Assembly: GCA_030248215.1 (NCBI GenBank)
Contig: JASANG010002626.1
Location: 1-64,000, forward strand
DNA: 64,000 nt
Direction of reading: 5' to 3'
Source: Enoplolaimus lenunculus
Taxonomy: Eukaryota > Nematoda > Enoplea > Enoplida > Thoracostomopsidae
The notes beneath the pieces were generated by a model. It worked only from the letters and a program-made list of their open reading frames with translations. It was not told where the DNA came from and ran no database searches. The position numbers and the translations under genes were made by a program. Of the stretch, positions 42,616 to 55,622 are shown one piece after another. Numbering within the stretch: position 1 is the stretch's first letter; each line of letters opens with the position of its first letter.

Positions 42616-43350
42616 AATAATTTTAATATATTGGTAAGGTAGGCAATAAGTTTAGTGGTTTTCCTGTGCTTGTTGAAATGTAATCGATTTTTATATCTTG
42701 TTGGAGTATTTTTTGTACTTTTATTAATGAAATTTTCACCAACGTGTAAATAGATTTTCACTGGTCTGTATTAATATTAATACAAGGCCTAGTTGCACCA
42801 TTAAAAATAATATATAATTATTAATTAACCTGCTAAACTTGTTTGCGTTTTTGTCAATATAAACATTTTAAATATTTCTGAAATACCTTCTCGGAAACAG
42901 TCAAATTACCCCCGATCCGCCACAACTCTACCCCGTATCTAAAAACCCTGGTGTATCTTAACAAATCGGTATATTGCGGGGTTAGTATGTTTACGGTTGA
43001 ATAAATTTTTTTTACAAAATTTCAAAATTTATTGAAAAACGAAGTTCTATAAAAAGGCTTAAAAATGGAGTATGTTCACATATTATGTTTTACAAGAAAT
43101 ATGTTGCTCCTGATATGCATTCGTAAAACACAATACTGTTTGGCAACAGTTGTGTACCTTGTCCATAGATGCTTGATTTGCTTTTGAAGTTTTCGACTTG
43201 CGGAGTCTTTTATAACTGCGTCGCAAACGTTTTCAGACATACACGTTTTTAGCACTTTTGACTATTTTTTATGTGGTTTTATTGAGTTGGAGCAAACGCT
43301 GACAAGATTTGAACTGAATCGTCATGTTGTCGTTGTATTTAGATTTACAG

Positions 43351-43518
43351 GGCCAATGTATAGAACAGGGGCGGAACAGTGGTAGAAGCATACTCCTAAG
43401 CTTAAGCGGTAACAATACCTCAGCCTAAAACCTAAGCGTAAGAAAAAATCAGTCAAAGGCTTACACTTACTCTGTTCAAATGCAACAAAACAACGTTCCA
43501 CCCCTGATTTTTAAACAG
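43351..43518. mobile_element. GGCC family-1 MITE
   Basis: GGCCAATGTATAGAACAGGG and GCGGAACAGTGG at the left, CGTTCCACCCCTGATTTTT at the right, with a few CCTAAG units. Confidence 0.78.
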
Positions 43519-43599
43519 TCTGATAGACAGGTTTCGCAACATAAAAATGCAGTAATTGACAAGTAAAATAGACGCAAGAATGGTAAGTAATAAACTTAA

Positions 43600-44530
43600 A
43601 ATGCTATTTAGCGGCTGTTGCGGTGTGCGAACCTCCTGAGGCGGGGTGCATCTGAGGGGATCGTTCTGTTGGGCTTGCTCGCGAGGTAGCCCATATTGTT
43701 GCCTGTTGTAGTGACGGTCGCTGTTGTAATTGCGGACGTCGTCGTGTTGACTGTTGTGGTGAAGTGCGCCGACGGGTTGACTCTGCGCGTCACAAGTTTA
43801 GGGATTCGTTGTTGCTAAGTTCAATAGTCATTATGGGTCCTGAGACATGGATTCTTGGCAACATTGAACATCGTTTCGAAGTCAACGTCGCTGACCTGCG
43901 CGTGCATGCGTGAACTGTTGTTTGCAGGAACGTCGCTACAATAGATCCACCTTGAACACACGACGCGGTCACACTGGTCAGATTGTGGTTGGTATTAACA
44001 GTCGGTTGACATTTGCTGGTTCACGATCGAACTCGTCTCGGCAGTCCTCTTATCTGGTGTTGCGTGTATTCCGGGCCTACGGGTAAAACAATGGTTGTAG
44101 GTAAATTGAGCCAGCGGTACTTCGTTTTGATGCCAGGAAAAGTTTGTGACCTACTTTTAAACTGCGAACCGTAGAATTAACAGGAACATATATGTTGACA
44201 TGGGTTTGTAACGTTGCGAATGTTGGCCTGACTTATTGTGAAAGTTCCATGACATATTAGTAATGTGGCTCAAATAATTCAGCAATGAGTTACGACGGGT
44301 AGCTCTCAACAAGGGACATAAAATAAATAATTATTTTTCCATAATATTTTTAACTCCGAAAACGAGGGGATAAATACTCAACACGGTTTGGATACACCGC
44401 ATTAAATAATAAAAAAACATGGTCAAACGCGTAAGTCCAAACCACAGATTAAATCACAAACCAGCCACAAGTATACTCTTCTCATTCCCATCCCTGTGGT
44501 ACCAGGGCATATAAAGTCTTAAAGCACCTA
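43600..44530. other. Compositionally distinct block of unknown identity
   Basis: The block is GC-richer than its surroundings, with many GTTG, GTCG and GCGC words. Two adjacent Thr- and Ser-rich open stretches lie on the minus strand (43608-43793 and 43790-43972). I recognise no protein family. It could be a decayed coding sequence of the host or of an old mobile element. Confidence 0.3.
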
Positions 44531-44649
44531 TTAGGAAAGCAAGACCGTAAAATTACTATTAAACTTATAACGCATCCTAACTTACAATTTAATCTGTGCC
44601 CACGCAGATCGACGCAACGGAGCTATTGACTGAATAAACACTGGTTGCA

Positions 44650-44912
44650 GATACACACAAAAAAGTATTTCAGAAGTATTCAGAAAAGTATTTTCTGTGT
44701 CAAATCTGAAAAGTTTTTCTGATATTTAAGACAATTTTTCTAAAAATAACTGGAAAACGTTTATTTTCAGACTTTATTTCAAAACTTTTCTGAAAACTTT
44801 TCTGTTATGACAAAAACATTTTTCAAGTGCACCTTGCTAATTATATTTCTTATATAATTGTAAGAAATTCTTTCTTTAAATATCAGAAATATTATTTTGA
44901 GTGTAGTAAAGC
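44650..44912. mobile_element. Probable MITE with CACACAAAAAA ends
   Basis: CACACAAAAAAGTATTTCAG at the left and TCAGAAATATTATTTTGAGTG at the right are imperfect mirrors. The interior repeats TTTTCTGAAAA, TCTGTG and CAGAAAAG words. Confidence 0.5.
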
Positions 44913-46230
44913 GACCCGCGGTCTACAATAAACGGAAAATCTTTTAAGCAAAAGAAACTAAATTAAACTTTCACACCCTAAACTAACAAAGGTACTACTT
45001 TTCACTTGGAAACTTTCGTTTTATAGCGGAAAACTTCTAGTTTTTCAAGCATGATTGATAGGCTTATTACGCAGGCTTTTAAGATAACAAAATTTTAAAT
45101 TTTGTCTTTTAAACTGTTTTGGCAATTAACTTTGAACTTATTTTTATGCTTGAAAAAACAATACCGAAAATTAGTTCTAATATTTTTCTTAGTAAATTGG
45201 AAAAGTATACTTTAGATATTAACTTTAGGTTATTTGTCACTATTAATGACACCATTATAACACTGCAATCATCGCCGCATTTATAATTTTTATGTTTACA
45301 CGGATGCTCGTAAGGCATGCAATACCCAAAATCGTCATTCCGACTGGACATTTTTAACTGTGAATTTTTCTGCTGAAATTTTGCGTTTAGCAATAAATTT
45401 TTGCTTTATAATTTATAACTTAGTAAAAAATGCTAATCATGACGATCAATTTTTAAAAACTACAATGACTATAATCCAAAATTCAGTTAGCTTTTAGTGA
45501 CTGCAAACTTTTGCCGACTCTTTAAAACTTAATTATTACTGACTTATTTTTGGACACTGAACTTGTATTAACGCTGCTCGGAACCAACTTTAACGAGGCA
45601 TTTGACAATGCAGTTTGTCGTTTTGGATACCACTGCCTAGTGAAAACTTCGTCCTTTTTTTGTATGGCAGATCTAACTGAGTCCATCCGCCCCAGAATCA
45701 GATAATGAGCTCAGTGCTCTAACGTATGTTATATTGGGTTTAGCTCAATACTAGTATCTGCTTTCTCACAGTTATAATATATATGATTTTAAATATTTAA
45801 AAACTGAAGAGTTTAAACCGCTATTCAAGACAGTTTGCAGATGCTGTTGTAAATATAAATATACCCGAAAGCCACATTAATTTTGGACAATATACTAAAT
45901 ATTGGTGTATTACGTAGCTAGTTCTGATTCAGGAATTTCACAAAAAATGAATATCGGTGGTTCGAATATAAGCGTAATTCTCAGTTGTTTAGGTTAAAAT
46001 CTTTCCGTTCATGCAATAAATTGTAAGGTGTATTTGAAATTTGTTTTGTTCATTGTTTTTGTTTCCACCAAACGCAGTTAAACTGAGTATTAAGGACAAT
46101 GTGTTGACCATGTAAGACCTGGTTGTCCTGGCGCATATGCAATATATGCAATGCACATTGTGTGATATGCTTTCCGGCAGCATACGGTCGACCTATATAG
46201 TTGATAATGAAAGTAGTTGGATAAGTGGGC
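44913..46230. other. Gene-free AT-rich spacer
   Basis: No exon or defined element. The minus-strand frame at 45109-45393 has no recognisable motif. Confidence 0.35.
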
Positions 46231-46306
46231 TACGTGGCGCAGTGTTAGAGTGTTCGCTTAAGGATCCGCAGGCTTGGTTTTATCTCCGCTCTGTAAGGCT
46301 GCTTTT
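46230..46306 (+). other. Possible tRNA-derived relic
   Basis: GGCTACGTGGCGCAGTGTTAG resembles a tRNA 5' half with box A. GGTTTTATCTCC at tRNA spacing is a poor box B. The stem does not close well. A decayed SINE or tRNA pseudogene is likely, upstream of the ubiquitin gene. Confidence 0.35.
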
Positions 46307-46508
46307 CAAGTTGCTTAAAATGTTATACGCATGTGGTTACATTCAGTGCTTTGCAAACGAACAAACAAACCGGGTATGTGGATGTAATAGGAAAATATTA
46401 TATATGTACTAACGTGTTGTTTTGAACAGTTGCAGAACTCTACTTTTAAGTATAATTTCATAGTCTGTTTTTTCATAGTCTTCGTTTTTAGCTAATAATT
46501 TTACTTGA

Positions 46509-48602
<2,094 letters not shown>

Positions 48603-48779
48603 TCTTGCTGCGAGCACAATCTAGAACCTATTGTTGTTATTACTAGCCGTCAGATTTTAAGATCATTAATAATTTTTGGTTCTCTACTCGACCCACGCAT
48701 ATATTAATTTTTGACTGCCAGAATTATTACTAGTTTAGAAAAATGATAAAATTCACGCGCAGATAATTGTTTTTAACTG

Positions 48780-48785
48780 AATAAA
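48780..48785 (+). terminator. Candidate polyadenylation signal of UBA52
   Basis: AATAAA within CTGAATAAACTTG, 178 nt after the stop codon. Confidence 0.5.
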
Positions 48786-48799
48786 CTTGTATGCATTTT

Positions 48800-49128
48800 A
48801 AATGAACAACCGATAAAAATAACTTATAGTTATTTCAAAAGTTACCCTTGTTCGTATAATTTCATTGCAGGCAGGAAATGAAGGTTCAGACTGTTTTCGT
48901 GTTGTTTGCATAACTTGCAGTTGTTATTAAGTAAAGTTAAAATATTGGTGTTTGCTCTTGTTTAAATTACCTACCAAAAGTAGGCCGAGCGGTAACAGTG
49001 TTCCTGTAAAAAGTGTATTTGAAAAGCCCTACTTTCACCTGATGTTTGTAACTGTTATCGGGGATTTATATGATATTATTTTTTATTAGATTTTTTAAAT
49101 GTTTTTACTCCGCTGCTACTTGAATTTT
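48800..49128. other. Gene-free AT-rich spacer
   Basis: Nothing recognised between the UBA52 3' end and the possible decayed coding stretch. Confidence 0.35.
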
Positions 49129-49749
49129 TCATGTTTTTGTTCCACTTCGAAATTGCTTCATGTCTGTTGTATTGCAGTTTTTGGAATAGTGTTTGTCGTC
49201 CTTTGGAACAGCTTTGGCCAAATTTCCTATTAGATTGTTTACTGTACTCCTGCGGAATTTGCAGAACGGATATTTTATTAGGTGATTATTTGATTTAACG
49301 TTTGCTGTAAATTTACCAATATTCAAAAAGGAATTGCTACTGAAGTGATTTCCAACTAAATTATGAGCATAAAAACACCGAAGTTTGCAAACCGACACTT
49401 AGTTTTACCGGGAACCAGCATCTGCTGCGCGGGGTTAACATCTATCCGGTCTAAAACCGTAATGTGTTTTAAGTATTCTGTTTGGATATTAGGACGTGCG
49501 CTGTTTAATTGAGCTAAGTTAACTCCGTTCGTGTTAAAAGTAGACTTGCTTGCATCTGTAAGTTTACGAGGTTAACCAATGTTTTGGTTCTTGCTTTGGC
49601 TGGTGTTCTATTTTTTTAGCATTCGGGTTGTGTACAAAACTACACGTGTTAAAGTAATGTTTTATCAGTTGCTTAGTATTTAAGCCGATTAATGATGATG
49701 AAGACTGTGGTGGCGCGTAGTATTTTTCTGGACCGTTTCCTCTAGACAA
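49129..49749 (-). pseudogene. Possible decayed coding sequence of unknown origin
   Basis: Several consecutive open stretches on the minus strand cover this 620 bp. They are rich in Asn, Lys, Ser and Gln, and less AT-biased than the flanks. The first begins with ATG at 49749 (MSRGNGPEKYY). I do not recognise the protein. Whether it is a host pseudogene, a gene with unseen splicing, or a fossil of a mobile element is open. Confidence 0.35.
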
Positions 49750-51610
49750 GAGGTTTATTTCGTCAACACAAAAGCATGTTCTTTAACTGTCTTGTCTCTG
49801 GCTAGCAGAATAAGAATTTTTGTACCTCCAAAAATATTACAAAAAATATAAGCACTGCAACTTCACTGAATGATATTTCTAGGGGTAAACTAAATAAATA
49901 CATGAGTCGTTGGATTTCCGCGACTATGGACGTGATTCCCTTGGTTTCACTGTCTCTACGGCAAATTCGAACACACCGGTTTTTGACAACTGCGCTTGCA
50001 CCTGTGTCGTACGAACGCAGACTTCACCGCCAGGTTTGAAATATTTGGTGTTGTGTGTTTAGTGGTAGATTAGTTCAGTAGTGATATTTAGAGACAGTGT
50101 GGTATATCGTTTGAAAAGACAGCGGGATAAATGGAGACATGTCTAAGAATAAGTATTACCGATTGTTGGCATCGTCAAAATTTCAAAATAAGAATCAGTA
50201 TCGGCAAAAAATTTGGTATCGGCGCATTGCTTTGAGGACGCTAGGTTGGAGCGAAGCTCATTTTTTGTCAAGATTATTCTAATACTCACTAAAAATATGC
50301 ATAAAATTAAGTAAAACTGTTGGCGAACTATGTGTTGGTTTTACTTACTATGGTGCTTGACAAATTTTTACTTAATTTTAAACTTTAAATTCTAAGTTAT
50401 AAATTTACTTAATCAGCAAATTATAGCAGTACCTATTACTTATTTACAGTATTTCAGCAAAGGTTTGCTCAATATTTAGGACACTCATACTTGGAAAAGT
50501 TAGTGAAATTTAACTAAAATATTTCAAGTAGTGTTTTTACACAGTATATTGAACTACTTGTGAAACCTAAAATTCACTGTCAGCGTCGAAATATTTTGTA
50601 TTAAGTTGTTTAATTTAGTAGTAACAGTTATAGATTGTGCGATATATCATTTGATAGGGCTCATGTATGATTAAAAATTGGGAGCATTTTGTTTAGGTTG
50701 TTCTATTTTTTGCAAACAGTTGTTGATGTGAAATATTCAGTCCTGTTGGCTTTGTGTCAGTGTTAGATTATTTTGGCAACATTCAAGGACCCTGTTGATT
50801 TTAAATATATAGTGCGGTTGGCTTTGCGTTAGCGTTAGATTATTTAGACGGTAACCAGGAACGTAGGGAGACGGAGACGATCACCATTCACCATAGCGGT
50901 TTTGTAAAATTGAATTTACTTAATAATAAATATTTTTGTTAGCGTAGTGAACTAGGTTTACTTGCACAGTATTTTATGTGTATATAAGCAATTCGTGTGG
51001 CCGCTTTCAAATCAAAATTTTGGCTAATCTATTGGTTGTGGCACTTTGAGGTTTTGCTATATTTGTTTGCGAAGACTTCTTTACATATATTAACCTGGAA
51101 TCTGAGTGCGTTGCTTGAAGCTGACCAGAAGCTTGGGTTTCCATATAGGCTGTTCTGCCAGTTTTTGTGACTGCGACGGTGTTACTGGTACATGTGTGAT
51201 TTAATTTATTGGCAGTTAAGTGATGGTGAACTTGTAAAGCAATGCATCAAATGTTTGCGTACTCAGTTAAGTGCCGACATCCACAATAATTACGTCACGT
51301 TTATGGCAATGATTTTTGTATGGTTTTCGGCAAATCGTTGATTGTAACCGTCGATAAAATGTTCACGGTTTTTGACAAATTCTCTAGTCGTATCTTATCT
51401 TGCCTACCTACCTTACCTGTATACCAGCGTGAAACCGGAATTATAATTTACCGGATCCGTAACCGAAAATTGAAATATACGTGCCACCGAAAAAACCAGG
51501 TTTAGTTTCTTTTTTGCTGTATTATTTGTGAAATAACCTTAGTTGAAGATAGGTATTCATTGAATCTGGTGTATTTGAAATTTTCCTTAACCACTTAAGC
51601 GAAATCTACG
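49750..51610. other. Gene-free AT-rich spacer
   Basis: No exon. A relic of the CCGATA-type hAT-like element is likely near 50150-50230. A short imperfect duplication GGTTGGCTTTG.GT.AG.GTTAGATTATTT occurs near 50740 and 50815. Confidence 0.4.
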
Positions 51611-51616
51611 TTCCAG

Positions 51617-51690
51617 GTAACAGACGGCGCCGTACGGGTGACGCACGGTGACAGACGGCGCCGGGCGTCAAGTATAGCGCAACCCTTACT
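51617..51690. mobile_element. Fragment of the CG-rich GCGCTATAC family
   Basis: GTAACAGACGGCGCCGTACG, ACGGTGACAGACGGCGCCG and the end GTATAGCGCAACCC match the right half of the family. Confidence 0.7.
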
Positions 51691-52284
51691 GTGTAACAGC
51701 GCACGCAACCATATTTGACTTGTAAGTCTGATAATATTGAATGAGAAGATCAAGTAAAGAATTCCCTGCTAACATTATCATATAGTTTTATTGTCCTAAC
51801 ACTACGCCGCCACAGCTTTGGATTGCCTATGGCATGCAGTGGTAAGCCAAAACATTCGCTGGAATGAGTTAAATATTGCAAGATTGTGCCTCTAAGAATT
51901 TTATGGTATTTGGGCGTAACAATTTGATGAAAAACTGCACTGTGCAAAGTTTTGGATAAGTTAATGGCGTTTTATAAATATGGCAGTTTTCCAGCATGCA
52001 CTAGTTTCTGCAGTCATACTGCTTAGTTTTAAGCCATTATTTCGTTAGGTTAAGTTATTATACTTGCTGGTGATATTTATGTTTTATCAATAGTCATTTA
52101 GCAATTTTTTATAAACATTTTTGTGTACGTTTGCATGCAGTTTGAAGATGTTTTGTATTGTTTTTTGAAAAGCATTCACATGAAACGTATGTTTATACCG
52201 AAAATATTCGCGACGCAATCGCTAAAATTTGTCCGGTGCAAGTAGCACTGATTGCAATATATCTCAGTTCACATGTTATATTGG

Positions 52285-52490
52285 GTATAACGACAATTCG
52301 TCGACTCGACAACTCGTCGACCGATTAAATTTGAGTTTGAAAGTTCATCGACTCGACAAATTCGTTGTCTATCATTATGCTAAGGTTTACGGTTAGGCGT
52401 AATTTTACGTTTAAGATTATGCTTAGATTTATTGATAGGTTTTGGGACGCCATTCGGCGACAAGTTGGCGGTCGACGAATTGTGGTAGAT
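52285..52490. mobile_element. GTCGACGAATTGTCG-type element
   Basis: ACGACAATTCGTCGACTCG at the left and GGCGGTCGACGAATTGTGG at the right are mirrored. TTAGGC-like words (GGTTAGGCGTAATTTTACG) lie in the interior. This copy suggests true inverted-repeat ends for the family. Confidence 0.55.
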
Positions 52491-52654
52491 TCGTTATATT
52501 GTGATGTTTTGTCTGTGTTGGTTTATATTGGTTCATTTTTTGCTGCCTTATGTTACAGATTTGCGATGAATTTCTGTGTTTGCTTCTGAGCGCGTGCTTA
52601 TGTACTTACGAATTGCTGAAACACAGAATATAGCAAATGAGAGCCGTCGTGGTT

Positions 52655-52815
52655 TCAGCAGGCTCGTAGCCAGCGGAACATGCGCGCAGACCGGCTGACA
52701 TTTTTTATGAAAATGCATGCAAAATTTCAGATAACTTGCCAAAGATATTGAACATTTTCTATGGGTACCCTGAAAAATTTTCAAGCGGGACTGAGCTTCA
52801 CTCTGGCTATAATAA
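52655..52815. mobile_element. Diverged hAT-like GTAGCCAGC relic
   Basis: AGCAGGCTCGTAGCCAGCGG begins the element; AAAAATTTTCAAGCGGG and CTCTGGCTAT are eroded right-end boxes. Confidence 0.5.
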
Positions 52816-52931
52816 AGACGAATTCTGGGTTAGATAATGAAAGCTATTCTATGTTTTGTTGTCTATGCCACGCGTCTGATGCAATATTATAAAGAATTGA
52901 GTCGCTGTAGTGGTTTATCTCGCGTAAGGTA

Positions 52932-53102
52932 CGGGCCCGTAGCCAAGAAGGGGTCGGGAGGAGGGGGGCTCCGCTCCCATCGCAAAATGTTGGCCCCATT
53001 AGGAAATTTTCAACTTTGCTTGCAAGTCATTAAACAGCCATCAATGCCCCTCCTGGAAATTTTTTAGCCCCCCCTCAGCAAGTTGAGCTGGCTACGAGCC
53101 TG
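52932..53102. mobile_element. hAT-like GTAGCCAGCTC-family MITE with perfect 8 bp duplication
   Basis: GGGCCCGTAGCCAAGAAGG and GAGCTGGCTACGAGCCTG are mirrored ends. GTAAGGTA occurs at 52924-52931 and again at 53103-53110, a perfect 8 bp target duplication as hAT elements make. 171 bp, noncoding. Confidence 0.85.
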
Positions 53103-53110
53103 GTAAGGTA

Positions 53111-53901
53111 GCTATAGTGTGCGTGGTGTTTTTAGATGCGTAACCGGTTTGCTTTTGTACGCTTTCTTCCACATTTAAAGTTGTGTCCTAGCCGCCTAGG
53201 CTCTAGGTTTATATTGGTTTCGGAGAAGATTTAGTTAAACGCTTAGGTATAGGCGTTAGCTTCGTCTCAAATTTAAACCTAAACCTGTTCATAGGAAAGT
53301 TTGCATGCAAGAGGAAATTGATGTGTTTGTGTTAAGGTTGAACATTTAATTTTAGTGTAGAGTTTTTGTTTATTATAATGTGTTGAATTTTTGCTCTCCG
53401 ATCGAACGTTTACTCAGATGCAATTGACGAAATATCAAGGAGAGTTTAAATCTTGGATAAGTTTTTGGGAAAATTTAAAAGGGAGAAAGTTTCTCCAAGT
53501 GTGAAATTGAACTATATTTCAGTGTGCTGCTGTGACACCTATATTAGTACTTAGTGCTCGCAGACTACCCAACCTTTGTTGTATATTCTTATAGTGAGAA
53601 AATCTTAACTTGTGAAAATTTTAAAATTTCTGCTCAAAATGTCTTATTTTGAGTTGTGCACTATTCCTAGGTTATAACGTGTGCAATTTGAACAACAACA
53701 CCACATACTAATGTGTTTATAAAATATAGAGGTAAATTTTGCGTTAGCCCTAAATTTGTCACGCGTTAACCTTACCTCATGACACATTTTGTGACAGGCA
53801 TTATAATTTATAGTGTGAACTGAGCTTTTATGGGCAGCCAATGTAAAACTATATACAGTTAAACGTTGTAAGCTATTGTTTTTGCGTCGCATAATATGTG
53901 T
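53111..53901. other. Gene-free spacer
   Basis: No exon or element recognised. The minus-strand frame 53644-53961 runs into a transposon and carries no motif. Confidence 0.35.
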
Positions 53902-54283
53902 CAGGGTGCGACCGGATATGTATTTACCAAACAATTCCGAATACACAACCGGATACTTCAATATCCAGCTCCGGCTGGCTGATGATGGACCCGAAGCCGG
54001 AAATTTACCTAAGTGCTAATTTCCGCAAAAGGTATACGTACATATTACACGAAACTTAATCACGCTAATTTGGTACTTATTGGTTTAGTGTATGTAAATT
54101 GCGCTTTTGGATATGCTTATTTCTGTGACTTCTTGCAAAAGTCATTGCGGAATATTGTGATTTCGGTCATGTTAGTATAGAGCTGGTCTGCTTTTTAGCA
54201 ATTAAATTTTCGGCGATGCGGCACACCGGAACCGGATATTTCGTTTTTGGCGCAGTCGAAGCCGGATATTTGGTTATACCCTG
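53902..54283. mobile_element. hAT-like CAGGGTGCGACCGG MITE
   Basis: CAGGGTGCGACCGGATATG and CCGGATATTTGGTTATACCCTG are mirrored ends. CCGGCT/CCGGAT words lie in both arms. The 8 bp flanks no longer match well. Confidence 0.7.
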
Positions 54284-54536
54284 AATTATGTTTCTCGCTA
54301 TGTTTTTAAGAAACTGCTTCAGGTTTCCTCTGGTCGCTTACTTTTATGTCCACTTGCTGCTCAGCATTCATAATTAAACGCTGTAGTTACGTTTGAATTT
54401 CAGTGCCTTAAAGTAAAAGTTAATTATGTTTATTGAACGCTGTGTCTTTTGTTAACGAACGATCAATTCAATTAATGTTTAATGCAATTTTGACTACTGT
54501 ATACAGTGTTACATTGGCATTTGATGCTATTTCAGG

Positions 54537-54571
54537 GCAGCATGATTCAACCGTTGAGCCAGTTGAATAAT
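54537..54571 (+). CDS. Candidate 5' exon of the fumarase gene
   Basis: TTTCAG precedes and AAT/GTAAGT follows a 35 nt segment that contains an ATG and ten open codons ending at a codon boundary. That phase would join the first recognised fumarase exon if the latter starts at 55623. The residues do not look family-specific, so the link rests only on splice signals and phase. Confidence 0.25.
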
Positions 54572-54596
54572 GTAAGTAAATATTTATGGCCTAGAG

Positions 54597-54998
54597 CAGG
54601 GATTGGAGTCTCGGTGTCGGCAAGCCTCGGTATTTGGCAGGTGTCGGCTTCGGTCTCGGTCTCGTATTTTTTGAGTGTTGGTGGATTGGATCCGAGACCA
54701 GAAGTCGAGGATTCAGCAAATGTATGACAGTATTGTTGAAGTTAGTGATGGCTGATGAATACAATTTTTTTTGTGAAATTGTGAATATTTCATAGTTACG
54801 CAATAATTACGAGCAGATATTTTGAAGAAAAAAACTCGAAAAAGCTATGAAAAGCACAAAACCTGTAAATAACAGAAAAAACCAATGAAAAAAGCATTAG
54901 AAATAATTTATTTTGAAAAATCTTATTTTTTTCGGTGATGACCAAGAATAGACCAGACCGAGACTTTTCTTGTTTTTAACCGACACCGATCATCCCTG
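54597..54998. mobile_element. hAT-like MITE with CTCGGT hexamers
   Basis: CAGGGATTGGAGTCTCGGTG and CCGACACCGATCATCCCTG are mirrored ends. Flanks GCCTAGAG and GCGTAGAG form an 8 bp duplication with one change. CTCGGT-type words cluster near 54612-54668 and 54955-54985. 402 bp. Confidence 0.78.
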
Positions 54999-55622
54999 GC
55001 GTAGAGTTTTCCGGCCGACCGACGCTGTTACAAATTACCGTCCCTACCTTAGTGTCCATTTAGGTTGGCTGGTTTTCTATTCAGTCCCGACAACCAGGGA
55101 TCCGTTGTTGTCCGGGAAAAAAGATTTCTATTTTGAGCATGGAAAATTCACCTGTGTGCTTTTACACTGAATCAGGAAAAATGTTCGTATTTCTACAAAA
55201 TGTGGAAAAAATAGAATTTTTATCAGGGAAATCAGAGAAAATTGTTCTCAAAATTCCGCTGACACCCTGTTCGATTAGTTTAAAAAATTTATGCTCGGAG
55301 ATGGAAAAAATGCTCTCAAGGGAGCAGCATCACGTCTGGTCCCATGTAGTTGTGGGCGATGCTGGTTTATCGAAGACATTCAGTCGATAATTAACACGTA
55401 AATTAAATTAAAAGCGTCAATTGCAAGGCAACTGGGTCATAATCAATACGTACTATAGTTAGTATAACACTTGCAGTAAGAAAATCTTCGCAGTAAGAAA
55501 TTTGACCAAAATGTAAAATGTTGATTCTCGAACCATTTAATGTAAGAGTATAGAATCCATGTCTTTATTTTGAAGGATTATTTCATATTTTTTATACTCT
55601 AGACTATTGTTTTGTTTTGAAG

